The notes under the pieces were generated by a model. That model saw only the letters and a list, made by a program, of their open reading frames with translations, made no database searches and had not been told where the DNA came from. DNA of 64,000 bases from Streptomyces maremycinicus (GTDB taxonomy: Bacteria; Actinomycetota; Actinomycetes; Streptomycetales; Streptomycetaceae): assembly GCF_001184025.1 (NCBI RefSeq), contig NZ_BBYG01000018.1, positions 62,001 to 126,000 on the forward strand. Reading direction: 5' to 3'. The position numbers and the translations under genes are program-made. Of the stretch, positions 34,291 through 42,781 are shown in pieces (within the stretch, counting starts at the first letter, position 1; every line of letters starts with the position of its first letter).

Positions 34291-36068
34291 GCGACGACCA
34301 GCACGGACCCGGACACGGAAACGGACAGGAAGAAGGGCAGGGCCGGGGCGCGCCGCAGGGCGGCGGCCGCTGGGACCCGCTGCCCCAGGGGGACTACGAC
34401 GACGGCGCGACCGCCTTCGTGAAGCTCCCCGAGGGCGGCATCGACGCCTTCCTGGCCGCCCGCGGCGACAGCCCGCTCGCCGCGCCCGGCCACGGGTACG
34501 TGCCGCCGCAGATAGCGGTGGCGCCCCCCACGGACGACACCTGGGCGGCTCCGGCCGGCGGCTCCGACTGGCCCGTCCCGCAGGACACCCCGCAGACGGT
34601 GGGCGACGACCGGTTCACGTACCACCCCGGCGCGACCGGTCAGTGGGCCTTCGAGGACACCTCGGGACAGGCGGGCGCACCGCGGCCCGCGCCCGGCCAC
34701 GACGTGACGGGCCAGTGGTCGATCCCCGTCGCGGGCGGCGACCTGCCCGACGAGTCCGGCGAGTTCACCACCTCCTCGCTGGTCGAGCAGTGGGGCGGCA
34801 CGCCCCCGGCCACCCTGCCCGGCGGCGCCTCCGCGCCCTGGGCCCCGGCCGGCCCGACGGACCACGGCCCGACCGACCACGGCCCGACCGAGCACGGCGG
34901 GACGGATCAGGCCTGGGGCCGGCACACCGACGAGGCCGACACGGCCGCGCGGCCGGCGACGGACACCCCCGCGTACGGACACGCCCCGGAGCACGGCCCC
35001 ACGGCCGTGGACGCCGACCGGTACCACCCCGCCGCCGACCACACCGGGCAGCTCACGCACCCCACCGGGTCGTTCGCCCCGGAGATCTCCGCCGAGGCGT
35101 ACACGGTCGCCCCCGAAGGCCCCCCGGCGGACGCCGGGCGGGACGCTCAGCGGGCCGCTGAGGCCGAGGGAAGGGCCGAGACGTCCGGGGAGGCCGAGCG
35201 CGCCCACGAGGCCGCTCACGAGCCCGCTGAGGCCGCCCACGGCCCCGCGGAGCCGCCGGCCGAGCCCGCGGCCCCGCACGGAGCCGAGCACGGCCCGGCC
35301 GACGCCCCCGAGGACCGGTCCGCCGCCGCGGACACCGAGGGCGAGCCCGAGGCGGACGCGGCCACCGGGCCGGACGATCCCGACGGGACGGCCGAGCACA
35401 CCGACGACGCCCCGGCGCCGTTCCACGAGGAACACCCCCTCGCCGCCTACACCCTGCGCGTCAACGGCTCCGACCGACCCGTCACCGACGCCTGGATCGG
35501 CGAGTCGCTGCTCTACGTCCTGCGCGAGCGGCTCGGTCTCGCGGGCGCCAAGGACGGCTGCTCGCAGGGCGAGTGCGGAGCCTGCAACGTCCAGGTGGAC
35601 GGCCGGCTCGTCGCCTCCTGCCTGGTCCCGGCCGTCACCACCGCCGGGAGCGAGATCCGCACCGTCGAGGGCCTCGCCGTCGACGGCCGGCCCTCCGACG
35701 TGCAGCGGGCGCTCGCCCGGTGCGGTGCCGTGCAGTGCGGCTTCTGCGTGCCCGGCATGGCGATGACCGTGCACGACCTGCTGGAGGGCAACCCCGCCCC
35801 CACCGAACTCGAGGCGCGCCAGGCCCTGTGCGGCAACCTGTGCCGCTGCTCCGGCTACCGGGGCGTCCTGCGCGCCGTCCAGGACGTCGTCGCCGAACGC
35901 GAGGCGGTCGCCGCCGCCGAGGCCGAGGCGGACGGCGACGAGGCGCGCATTCCGCACCAGGCGGGACCGGGCGCCGGAGGCGTCCACCCGTCGGCGTTCG
36001 AGAACCCTGCACAGCCCCACCCGCACGACCCGGCGTACGGACAGGGCCAGGACGGAGGCCAGGCGTGA
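34287..36068 (+). CDS. 2Fe-2S subunit of molybdenum hydroxylase with a giant N-terminal extension
   Basis: The conserved subunit (normally about 160-200 aa) occupies only residues from about 386 onward. The plant-type cluster is at DGCSQGECGACNVQ (first Cys near 425, CX4CX2C) and the second cluster at CGFCVPGM...CGNLCRCSGY. Ahead of it lie about 385 low-complexity residues rich in Gly, Pro, Ala, Glu, Asp and His, with repeats such as DHGPTDHGPTEHG. GTG 34287 overlaps the FAD-subunit stop and has GGGGAGGG upstream, supporting the long form (593 aa). The extension has no signal peptide or recognised domain. A basic-acidic tail also follows the iron-sulfur domain. Confidence 0.85.
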   Translation: MSDDQHGPGHGNGQEEGQGRGAPQGGGRWDPLPQGDYDDGATAFVKLPEGGIDAFLAARGDSPLAAPGHGYVPPQIAVAPPTDDTWAAPAGGSDWPVPQDTPQTVGDDRFTYHPGATGQWAFEDTSGQAGAPRPAPGHDVTGQWSIPVAGGDLPDESGEFTTSSLVEQWGGTPPATLPGGASAPWAPAGPTDHGPTDHGPTEHGGTDQAWGRHTDEADTAARPATDTPAYGHAPEHGPTAVDADRYHPAADHTGQLTHPTGSFAPEISAEAYTVAPEGPPADAGRDAQRAAEAEGRAETSGEAERAHEAAHEPAEAAHGPAEPPAEPAAPHGAEHGPADAPEDRSAAADTEGEPEADAATGPDDPDGTAEHTDDAPAPFHEEHPLAAYTLRVNGSDRPVTDAWIGESLLYVLRERLGLAGAKDGCSQGECGACNVQVDGRLVASCLVPAVTTAGSEIRTVEGLAVDGRPSDVQRALARCGAVQCGFCVPGMAMTVHDLLEGNPAPTELEARQALCGNLCRCSGYRGVLRAVQDVVAEREAVAAAEAEADGDEARIPHQAGPGAGGVHPSAFENPAQPHPHDPAYGQGQDGGQA

Positions 36069-38377
36069 GCAACGAGACGGTCACCACGACGACCCCCCTG
36101 GACCCCGCCACCCCGGCCTCCGAGCCGATCCCGCACGGCCTCGGCGCCTCCCTCCAGCCCGCCGACGCGCGCGCCAAGACCGAGGGCACCTTCCCGTACG
36201 CCGCCGACCTGTGGGCCGAGGGCCTGCTGTGGGCGGCCGTACTGCGCTCGCCGCACCCGCACGCGCGCATCGTGTCCATCGACACGTCACACGCGCGTGA
36301 GATGCCCGGCGTCCGGGCCGTCGTCACCCACGAGGACGTCCCCGGCCGCGCGCTGCACGGCCGCGGCAAGGCCGACCGCCCGGTGTTCGCCTCCGACGTC
36401 GTACGCCACCACGGCGAGCCCATCGCGGCCGTCGCCGCCGACCACCCGGACACCGCGCGGATGGCCGCCGCGGCCGTCATCGTCGAGTACGAGGTGCTCG
36501 ACCCGGTGATCGACCCCGAGCAGGCCTTCGAGGCGGAGGCGCTGCACCCCGACGGCAACCTGATCCGGCACATCCCGCTGCACCACGGCGACCCGTCCGC
36601 GGCGGGCGACGTCGTCGTCGAGGGCCAGTACCGCATCGGCCGCGCCGACCCCGCCCCGATCGGCGCCGAGGCCGGCCTCGCCGTGCCCCGACCCGACGGC
36701 GGTGTGGAGCTGTACCTCGCCTCCACCGACCCGCACACCGACCGCGACACCGCCGCCGCCTGCTACGGCCTCGAACCCGAGCGCGTGAAGATCGTCGTCA
36801 CCGGTGTGCCCGGTGCCACCGCCGACCGCGAGGACCAGGGCTTCCAGCTCCCGCTCGGCCTGCTCGCGCTGAAGACCGGCTGCCCGGTGAAACTCACCGC
36901 CACCCGCGAGGAGTCCTTCCTCGGGCACGCCCACAGACATCCGACGCTGCTGCGCTACCGCCACCACGCCGACGCCGAGGGCCGGCTGGTGAAGGTCGAG
37001 GCGCAGATCCTGCTGGACGCGGGCGCGTACGCCGACACCTCCGCCGAGGCCCTCGCCGCCGCCGTCTCGTTCGCCTGCGGTCCCTACGTCGTCCCGAACG
37101 CCTTCATCGAGGGCTGGGCGGTCCGCACGAACAACCCGCCGTCGGGCCATGTGCGCGGCGAGGGCGCGATGCAGGTCTGCGCCGCCTACGAGGCGCAGAT
37201 GGACAAGCTGGCCAAGAAGCTCGGCGTCGACCCGGCGGAACTGCGGCTGCGCAACGCCATGGCGACCGGGGACGTCCTGCCGACCGGCCAGACGGTGACC
37301 TGCCCGGCGCCCGTGGCCGAACTCCTCCGGGCCGTCCAGGAGTTCCCCCTTCCGGCGCTCCCCAAGGACACGCCCGAGGAGGACTGGCTGCTGCCCGGCG
37401 GCCCCGAGGGCGCGGGCGAACCGGGCGCGGTGCGCCGGGGCGTCGGCTACGGGCTCGGCATGGTGCACATGCTGGGCGCGGAGGGCGCCGACGAGGTCTC
37501 CACGGCGACCGTGAAGGTCCAGGACGGCGTCGCGACGGTCCTGTGCGCGGCGGTGGAGACGGGACAGGGCTTCACGACGCTGGCCCGCCAGATCGTCCAG
37601 GAGACGCTGGGCGTCGACGAGGTCCACGTGGCCCCCGTCGACACCGACCAGCCGCCCGCGGGCCCCGGCTGCCGGGGGCGCCACACATGGGTGTCCGGCG
37701 GCGCCGTGGAACGCGCGGCGAAGATGGTCCGCACCCAGCTGCTCCAGCCCCTGGCCCACAAGTTCGGCATGTCCACGGAGCTGCTCCAGATCACCGACGG
37801 CAAGATCACCTCGTACGACGGCGTCCTGTCGACGACCGTCACGGAGGAGATGCGCGGCAAGGAGCTGTGGGCGACGGCCCAGTGCCGCCCGCACCCGACC
37901 GAGCCGCTGGACGCGGCCGGCCAGGGCGACGCCTTCGTCGGCCTCGCCTTCTGCGCGATCCGCGCGGTCGTGGACGTCGACATCGAGCTGGGCTCGGTCC
38001 GGGTCGTCGAACTGGCGGTGGCCCAGGACGTGGGCCGCGTCCTCAACCCGGCGCAGCTCACCGCGCGGATCGAGGCCGGGGTCACGCAGGGCGTCGGCAT
38101 CGCGCTCACCGAGAACCTCCGCACGCCGAGGGGCCTGATCCGCCACCCCGACCTCACCGGCTACGCGTTGCCCACGGCCCTGGACGCCCCGGACATCCGG
38201 ATCGTCAAGCTGGTCGAGGAACGCGACGTGGTCGCCCCGTTCGGCGCGAAGGCCGCCAGCGCGGTCCCGGTGGTGACCTCGCCCGCGGCGATCGCCTCCG
38301 CCGTGCGGGCCGCCACGGGCCGCCCGGTGAACCGGCTGCCGATAAGGCCCCAGGCGGCGGTGGTGACGGACCGGTGA
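36065..38377 (+). CDS. Molybdopterin-binding subunit, xanthine dehydrogenase family, with non-canonical active site
   Basis: The 770-aa protein aligns along the whole family: the a/b hammerhead domain (ARAKTEGTFPYAADLWAEGLLWAAVLRSPHPHARI) and then the Mo-binding domains. Key motifs deviate. The usual GGGFGGKED reads GATADRED (residues 250-257). The usual RGFG reads RGEG (364-367). The usual FGAKGVGE reads FGAKAASA (726-733), so the catalytic Glu is Ala. It overlaps the 2Fe-2S gene by 4 bp. It may bind a changed cofactor, use another mechanism or have lost hydroxylase activity. The substrate cannot be named. Confidence 0.85.
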   Translation: MSNETVTTTTPLDPATPASEPIPHGLGASLQPADARAKTEGTFPYAADLWAEGLLWAAVLRSPHPHARIVSIDTSHAREMPGVRAVVTHEDVPGRALHGRGKADRPVFASDVVRHHGEPIAAVAADHPDTARMAAAAVIVEYEVLDPVIDPEQAFEAEALHPDGNLIRHIPLHHGDPSAAGDVVVEGQYRIGRADPAPIGAEAGLAVPRPDGGVELYLASTDPHTDRDTAAACYGLEPERVKIVVTGVPGATADREDQGFQLPLGLLALKTGCPVKLTATREESFLGHAHRHPTLLRYRHHADAEGRLVKVEAQILLDAGAYADTSAEALAAAVSFACGPYVVPNAFIEGWAVRTNNPPSGHVRGEGAMQVCAAYEAQMDKLAKKLGVDPAELRLRNAMATGDVLPTGQTVTCPAPVAELLRAVQEFPLPALPKDTPEEDWLLPGGPEGAGEPGAVRRGVGYGLGMVHMLGAEGADEVSTATVKVQDGVATVLCAAVETGQGFTTLARQIVQETLGVDEVHVAPVDTDQPPAGPGCRGRHTWVSGGAVERAAKMVRTQLLQPLAHKFGMSTELLQITDGKITSYDGVLSTTVTEEMRGKELWATAQCRPHPTEPLDAAGQGDAFVGLAFCAIRAVVDVDIELGSVRVVELAVAQDVGRVLNPAQLTARIEAGVTQGVGIALTENLRTPRGLIRHPDLTGYALPTALDAPDIRIVKLVEERDVVAPFGAKAASAVPVVTSPAAIASAVRAATGRPVNRLPIRPQAAVVTDR

Positions 38378-38502
38378 GCGCGCCGGAGCCGGGTTCCCGG
38401 CAGTACGAGCCCCCGCCGAGCGTGGGCAGGCTGCTGGGCTGGATCGCGCTGTTCGTGGTGGCGGCGGTGGTCGTGGTGCTGGGCGGCGTGTACCTCACCT
38501 GA
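38374..38502 (+). CDS. Small single-pass membrane protein, 42 aa
   Basis: GTG 38374 overlaps the stop of the molybdenum subunit by 4 bp. The product has a Pro-rich start (VSAPEPGSRQYEPPPSVGR) and one C-terminal membrane helix (LLGWIALFVVAAVVVVLGGVYL). Coupling and codon use support a real gene. It might anchor the hydroxylase complex at the membrane; this is a guess from position. The following gap to 38759 carries two 20-bp tandem copies of CCGGAGAGGGAACGCGCG near 38571-38609. Confidence 0.7.
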   Translation: MSAPEPGSRQYEPPPSVGRLLGWIALFVVAAVVVVLGGVYLT

Positions 38503-38759
38503 GAGGCGATCGCGCCGATCGGTCCGGAAAGGGGCCGATCGGGCCGAGCCGTCCGGTGGGGGCCGATCGGGCCGGAGAGGGAACGCGCGCTCCGGAGAGG
38601 GAACGCGCGGGGCCGCCCCGGCGTCTGTCAGTGCGGGACCGGTGACGGGTGTGCTGGGTGTGTCCTGGGTGCGGTCGCTGGTCAGAGCCGTTGTCAGTGG
38701 TGCCGCATAGGCTGCGGAGCAGTGGGACGGCGCACGCAACTTTCCGCACGGGGGATCCG

Positions 38760-39998
38760 ATGGGCACGACCAGGAGCAGGACCACCACGACCAGGACCAC
38801 CGCCACGACGACGATCGTCCTCACCGAGGACGAGCTCTCCCCGTACGTCACGCACGCGCCGACGCGCCGCTGGCTCACCGGCCCCGGCCTGCCCGCGACG
38901 CCTGGCGACGCCGGCCTGCTGACGTTCGAGGCGCTGCGCACGGACGGTCTGCGCACGGTCGGGGACTCCACGGGCGACCCCGAAGGCCGCCTCGCGGCCG
39001 AGCTGCGCGACCGGCTGGTGATCGGCGGCCTCCTGGGCGCCGACGGCCGCGAGACGGAGTCCGTCCTGCTCGACGGCATGACCGGCGAGATCTCCACGAC
39101 GTACTTCCTGCACGACCGCCCCGACCTGATGGACCCGCGCCCGCTCGCGCCCTCCCTGGAGAAGCTGGTGCGCTTCGCCACGGCGGTGGACGAACTGGCG
39201 GCCCTGCGCGGCCAGTTCGCCTGCTACGCGAGCCGGCTCGGGCCGAAGGCGGTGGCGGAGGCGTCGCAGCAGCTGCTGGCCGTCTTCGAGGAGGGCGCGC
39301 GGGACACGGGCGGCGCGTCCGGCCCCTTCTGGAAGCTGGCCGCGGTGATCCGCCCGCTGGCACTGGTGGCGGGTCCGGGCACGGCGTCCGGCCTGGCCCT
39401 GGATCTGCCGGTCCGGCTCCTGGACGAGGAGTTCGGCGCCGGCGGGATCGTCCGCTTCGAGGACGTCGACTGCCCGCGAGCGCTCACGCACGCGCCGACC
39501 CGCCGTTTTCTGCGCGAGGTGGGCCTGCCGGAGGAGGTCGTCTGGTTCTCGCTGGAGACCGACATGCCGCTCCAGACCCTCGCCGAGTACTACGCGGACG
39601 ACCGCGCGGGCGACCTCACCGAGGAACTGCTGCCCGCGAACGCCGGCCGGCTGATCCGCCTGGGGCATCTCCTCGAGGACACCAGCCTGGTCGTCGACGG
39701 CGCCACCGGCGCGGTGCTGAGCTGGAGCGAGCCGGACCTCGGCCTGCGCCCGCTCAACGCCGACATCTCCACGCTGGCGTTCACCCTCTGGCTGATCCGC
39801 CGGGAGCGGGCCCTGGACGCGGTGCACCGGCTGACCGACGCCTACGACCAGCTCGCCGAGACGATGTCCCGCACCCTGGCCGCGGTCGACCCGGTCGCCT
39901 GCGACCCGACCCCGGTCCCCTCCGTCCCCACGGACGACGGAGAGCGGTACTGGCCGGGCGTCTTCGAGGACGAGGCGGGCGGGGGCCTGTACGCGTAG
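38760..39998 (+). CDS. SUKH-4-like protein with a duplicated domain
   Basis: The 412-aa cytoplasmic protein contains two related halves, each opening with THAPTRRxL (YVTHAPTRRWLTGPGLP near residue 30, ALTHAPTRRFLREVGLP near 240). Each is followed by a Phe-containing strand and a later L(I/V)RFAT or LIRLGHL stretch, typical of SUKH-4 immunity-like proteins. SUKH proteins neutralise nuclease toxins in several bacterial conflict systems; many Streptomyces copies have no known partner. GGGGGATCCG precedes the ATG. It converges on a secreted nuclease gene 32 bp away. Confidence 0.78.
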   Translation: MGTTRSRTTTTRTTATTTIVLTEDELSPYVTHAPTRRWLTGPGLPATPGDAGLLTFEALRTDGLRTVGDSTGDPEGRLAAELRDRLVIGGLLGADGRETESVLLDGMTGEISTTYFLHDRPDLMDPRPLAPSLEKLVRFATAVDELAALRGQFACYASRLGPKAVAEASQQLLAVFEEGARDTGGASGPFWKLAAVIRPLALVAGPGTASGLALDLPVRLLDEEFGAGGIVRFEDVDCPRALTHAPTRRFLREVGLPEEVVWFSLETDMPLQTLAEYYADDRAGDLTEELLPANAGRLIRLGHLLEDTSLVVDGATGAVLSWSEPDLGLRPLNADISTLAFTLWLIRRERALDAVHRLTDAYDQLAETMSRTLAAVDPVACDPTPVPSVPTDDGERYWPGVFEDEAGGGLYA

Positions 39999-40030
39999 CC
40001 CCGCGCCCGCACCGGTCGTCCGCTCCGCGG

Positions 40031-42466
40031 TCAGCCCTTGCGGCACCGGCCGACGTCGATCCGCACGACCTGCGGGTCGTGGTCGCTGGCCTGGTCGGCG
40101 AACTCGGCGTTGATGTGCACCACGTCGTAGTCGTAGTGCGTGACGGCCGGGCTCGTGAGGATGTGGTCCAGGGTCTGCGCGTTGCCGTCGTAGACGTAGG
40201 TGTAGCGCTCGGCGGCCGGCAGCGTGGTGATCAGCGGCTTGAGGACCTGGCCGGCCGTCAGGGTGCCGACGGTCTGCGAGAACTCGTAGTCGTTGAGGTC
40301 GCCGAGCACCACGGTCTTGGCGTTCCTGTCCGCCGCGAGCAGGGACTCGACGAAGGTGTTCACCTCCGCCGCCTGCGCCTGGCGCTGGGTCTCGGAGCTG
40401 CGCGACGGCGGCTGGTAGCGCCCGTGCAGGGGCTGGTCGCCGCCCTTGGAGGTGAAGTGGTTGGCGATCACGAAGACCGTCTCGCCGTGGAAGACGAACT
40501 CTCCGACCAGCGGCTTGCGGCTGTCGTCCCAGGCGCCGGAGGCCGGGTCGACGCGCCCGGGGGAGGCGGTGAGCTTCGCGCCCTTCCTGGTCTTCACCAC
40601 GCCGGTGGCCGTCACGGCGTCACCGCCGGCCCGGTCGGTGAACGAGACCCGCTCGGGGTTGAAGAGGAAGACCTGGCGGATGTTGCCGCCGGGCTCGCCG
40701 CCGTCCTGGTTGTCGGCGGGGGCGATGTAGCGCCACCGGTAGCGGGGGCCGCCGGCCGCGCGGATGGCGTCGGTGAACCGCTTCAGGGTGGCCTCGGAGG
40801 TGACCGTGCCGTCATCGGTGGCGCCGTTGTCGTCCTGGATCTCCTCCAGGGCCACGATGTCGGGGGAGTTGAGGTTGACGGCGACACCGTGCGCCAGCCG
40901 GTCGATCTTCTCCTGGGCGTCCAGCGCGTCCAGGTTCTCCACGTTGTACGTGGCGACCGCGAGCTCGCCGCCCTTCTGCCGGCGGGTCACTTCCTGCTTC
41001 AGCCCGTTGTCGACCAGCGTGCCGAGCCGGGTGGCCTGGACGTTGTAGCCGCCGTAGGTGGAGTAGTCGAGCGGCCCGGTGGTGGTGCCGGACAGCTCGT
41101 CGCCGACGTCGGCCGAGGGGAAGGCGGAGGTGGTGTCGAGCGACATGACCTCCAGCCGCCCGGTGTTCGGCCGGTCGTAGGAGGAGTAGAGGGTCCCGCC
41201 GCGTGGCGTGGCGTTCTCGTCCGGCTTGACGGTCACCCACAGCTCGCCGTAGGCGTCGCTCGCGCCGACCACACGCGCGTCGGAGAACGCGACCCGCATG
41301 CCCTCCGCCGACTCGTAGAAGTCCTGCGCGTACACGCCCGGTTCGAGGGCGAGCGACTCGACGCTGCCGCCCCCGGCCCTGGGGATGTACGCGCCGGGGA
41401 CGCTGGTGGCGTCCACGGTGACGGCGGCGGGCAGCGCGTTGCCGCCGGACAGCACGGTCGTGGTCGGCGCGGTGAGCTCGGTGACCGACTGGCTGGTGCT
41501 GCTCGGGTAGTACTCGCTGACCTTGCCGCTGACCAGCACGGAGTCGCCGACGGCGACGGTGGGGGTGACGGACCCGGTGTACACGAACACGCCCTCGCTG
41601 GTGCGGGGGTCGGCGTCCGCGGCCGGGTCCTGGATCCAGTACCCCTTGGACCCGGAGGTCCGCACCCCGGTGACGACGCCCGGCACCCGGCCGACGCTCT
41701 GCCCGGCGAGCGGGGAGAGCCGGGTGGTGCCCTGGATGTCGTGGACGCGGACGGTACCGGGCGTGCTCGGATCGCCGCCGCCGTCCCCGCCACCGTCCCC
41801 CGAACCGGGCGTCTGCCCGGCGGAGTTGACCGGCGTGGGGGCTCCCGCCGCCAGGTCGGACGCGTTGTCGTCGGTGTCGCCCAGGGCGGCGCCGCGCGCC
41901 ACGGCGGCGGTGTTGGAGGCCCCGGCGGCCGGCCCGCTGCCCTCCCGTACGAGGGCGCTGCCGTAGCCGACCAGGTCGACGATCCGGCTGTCGGCGGCGC
42001 AGTCGGCGGCCGTTCTGCACGTCAGGGCGGTGGTGCCGGAGACGAGCGCGAGGGTGCCGCTGGTGGCGCTCATGGCGATGGTCCCGGTGGCGTCGGCGGT
42101 GGGCAGCGCGGTGCTCCCTCCGGTGCCGGCGGCCTCGGCGACGAGGAATCGCCCGCCGGGCGCGACGGTCCCGCTCAGCGTGGTCACCTGCCACAGCGAG
42201 GACGCCGACGGCGCACCCGGCAGGTACTGCACGCTGTACCCGGCCAGGTCGTAGGCAGCCGACCCCGCGTTGCCCAGCTCGACGAAGTCCCGGGTCAGGG
42301 TCGCCCCCGAGTTCCCGCCCCCGCCGTACGCCTCGGAGATCACCGCGGAGGCGGACGGCGCCGCGTAGGCGGCGGGCAGCGAGGTGATGGCGAACGCGCT
42401 CGCCACACCCACGGCGATGAGCGCGCAGGCGGCACGGCGGGGTCTGTTCCCTACGGATCTGGACAC
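40031..42466 (-). CDS. Large secreted nuclease (lamin-tail, OB-fold and EEP domains)
   Basis: The 811-aa protein starts at GTG 42466 with GGAGACC upstream. A signal peptide (AACALIAVGVASAFAITSLPAAYA) is followed by a lamin-tail domain (SAVISEAYGGGGNSGATLTRDFVELGNAG). A linker rich in Gly/Asp leads to an OB-like nucleic-acid-binding domain (VRVHDIQGTTRLSPLAGQSV). The C-terminal endonuclease/exonuclease/phosphatase domain has VATYNVENLD, ALEEIQDDNG, VIANHFTSKGGD, LGDLND and SDHDP. It should degrade extracellular DNA for nutrient or phosphate recovery. I looked for PHO boxes upstream and found no convincing one. Confidence 0.9.
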   Translation of the reverse strand: MSRSVGNRPRRAACALIAVGVASAFAITSLPAAYAAPSASAVISEAYGGGGNSGATLTRDFVELGNAGSAAYDLAGYSVQYLPGAPSASSLWQVTTLSGTVAPGGRFLVAEAAGTGGSTALPTADATGTIAMSATSGTLALVSGTTALTCRTAADCAADSRIVDLVGYGSALVREGSGPAAGASNTAAVARGAALGDTDDNASDLAAGAPTPVNSAGQTPGSGDGGGDGGGDPSTPGTVRVHDIQGTTRLSPLAGQSVGRVPGVVTGVRTSGSKGYWIQDPAADADPRTSEGVFVYTGSVTPTVAVGDSVLVSGKVSEYYPSSTSQSVTELTAPTTTVLSGGNALPAAVTVDATSVPGAYIPRAGGGSVESLALEPGVYAQDFYESAEGMRVAFSDARVVGASDAYGELWVTVKPDENATPRGGTLYSSYDRPNTGRLEVMSLDTTSAFPSADVGDELSGTTTGPLDYSTYGGYNVQATRLGTLVDNGLKQEVTRRQKGGELAVATYNVENLDALDAQEKIDRLAHGVAVNLNSPDIVALEEIQDDNGATDDGTVTSEATLKRFTDAIRAAGGPRYRWRYIAPADNQDGGEPGGNIRQVFLFNPERVSFTDRAGGDAVTATGVVKTRKGAKLTASPGRVDPASGAWDDSRKPLVGEFVFHGETVFVIANHFTSKGGDQPLHGRYQPPSRSSETQRQAQAAEVNTFVESLLAADRNAKTVVLGDLNDYEFSQTVGTLTAGQVLKPLITTLPAAERYTYVYDGNAQTLDHILTSPAVTHYDYDVVHINAEFADQASDHDPQVVRIDVGRCRKG

Positions 42467-42781
42467 GCTGGAGGTCTCCTCGTACGTCGTGTACGGCCGA
42501 TGTCGGTGTGGGGGATCCGGCTCAAGTTACGCGCGTAGAGAGGTGGTTGTTAAGGGGGCGCAGGTTAATTCGGAGGAACGGAAAGGTGAGTGTCGCCGTG
42601 GCGGCGGGTGTGGCCGGCGGATCGAGGAGGCCGACCCGTGCCGCTGGATCCGGTCCTACGCGATGTCACCGACAACTGTGAGACAGGGAAGGCGCCGACA
42701 CCTCACGTCTCCCACACGCCACTGGTCGGTGAGCCAGGTTCGCTAGGCTTTGGGGAAGTCACTTGCACTGTGGGGGTTTAC

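Noticed and set aside
42467-42600. PHO boxes before the secreted nuclease gene
   Set aside because: Two TTAAC motifs recur with 15-bp rather than 11-bp period and do not match the consensus.
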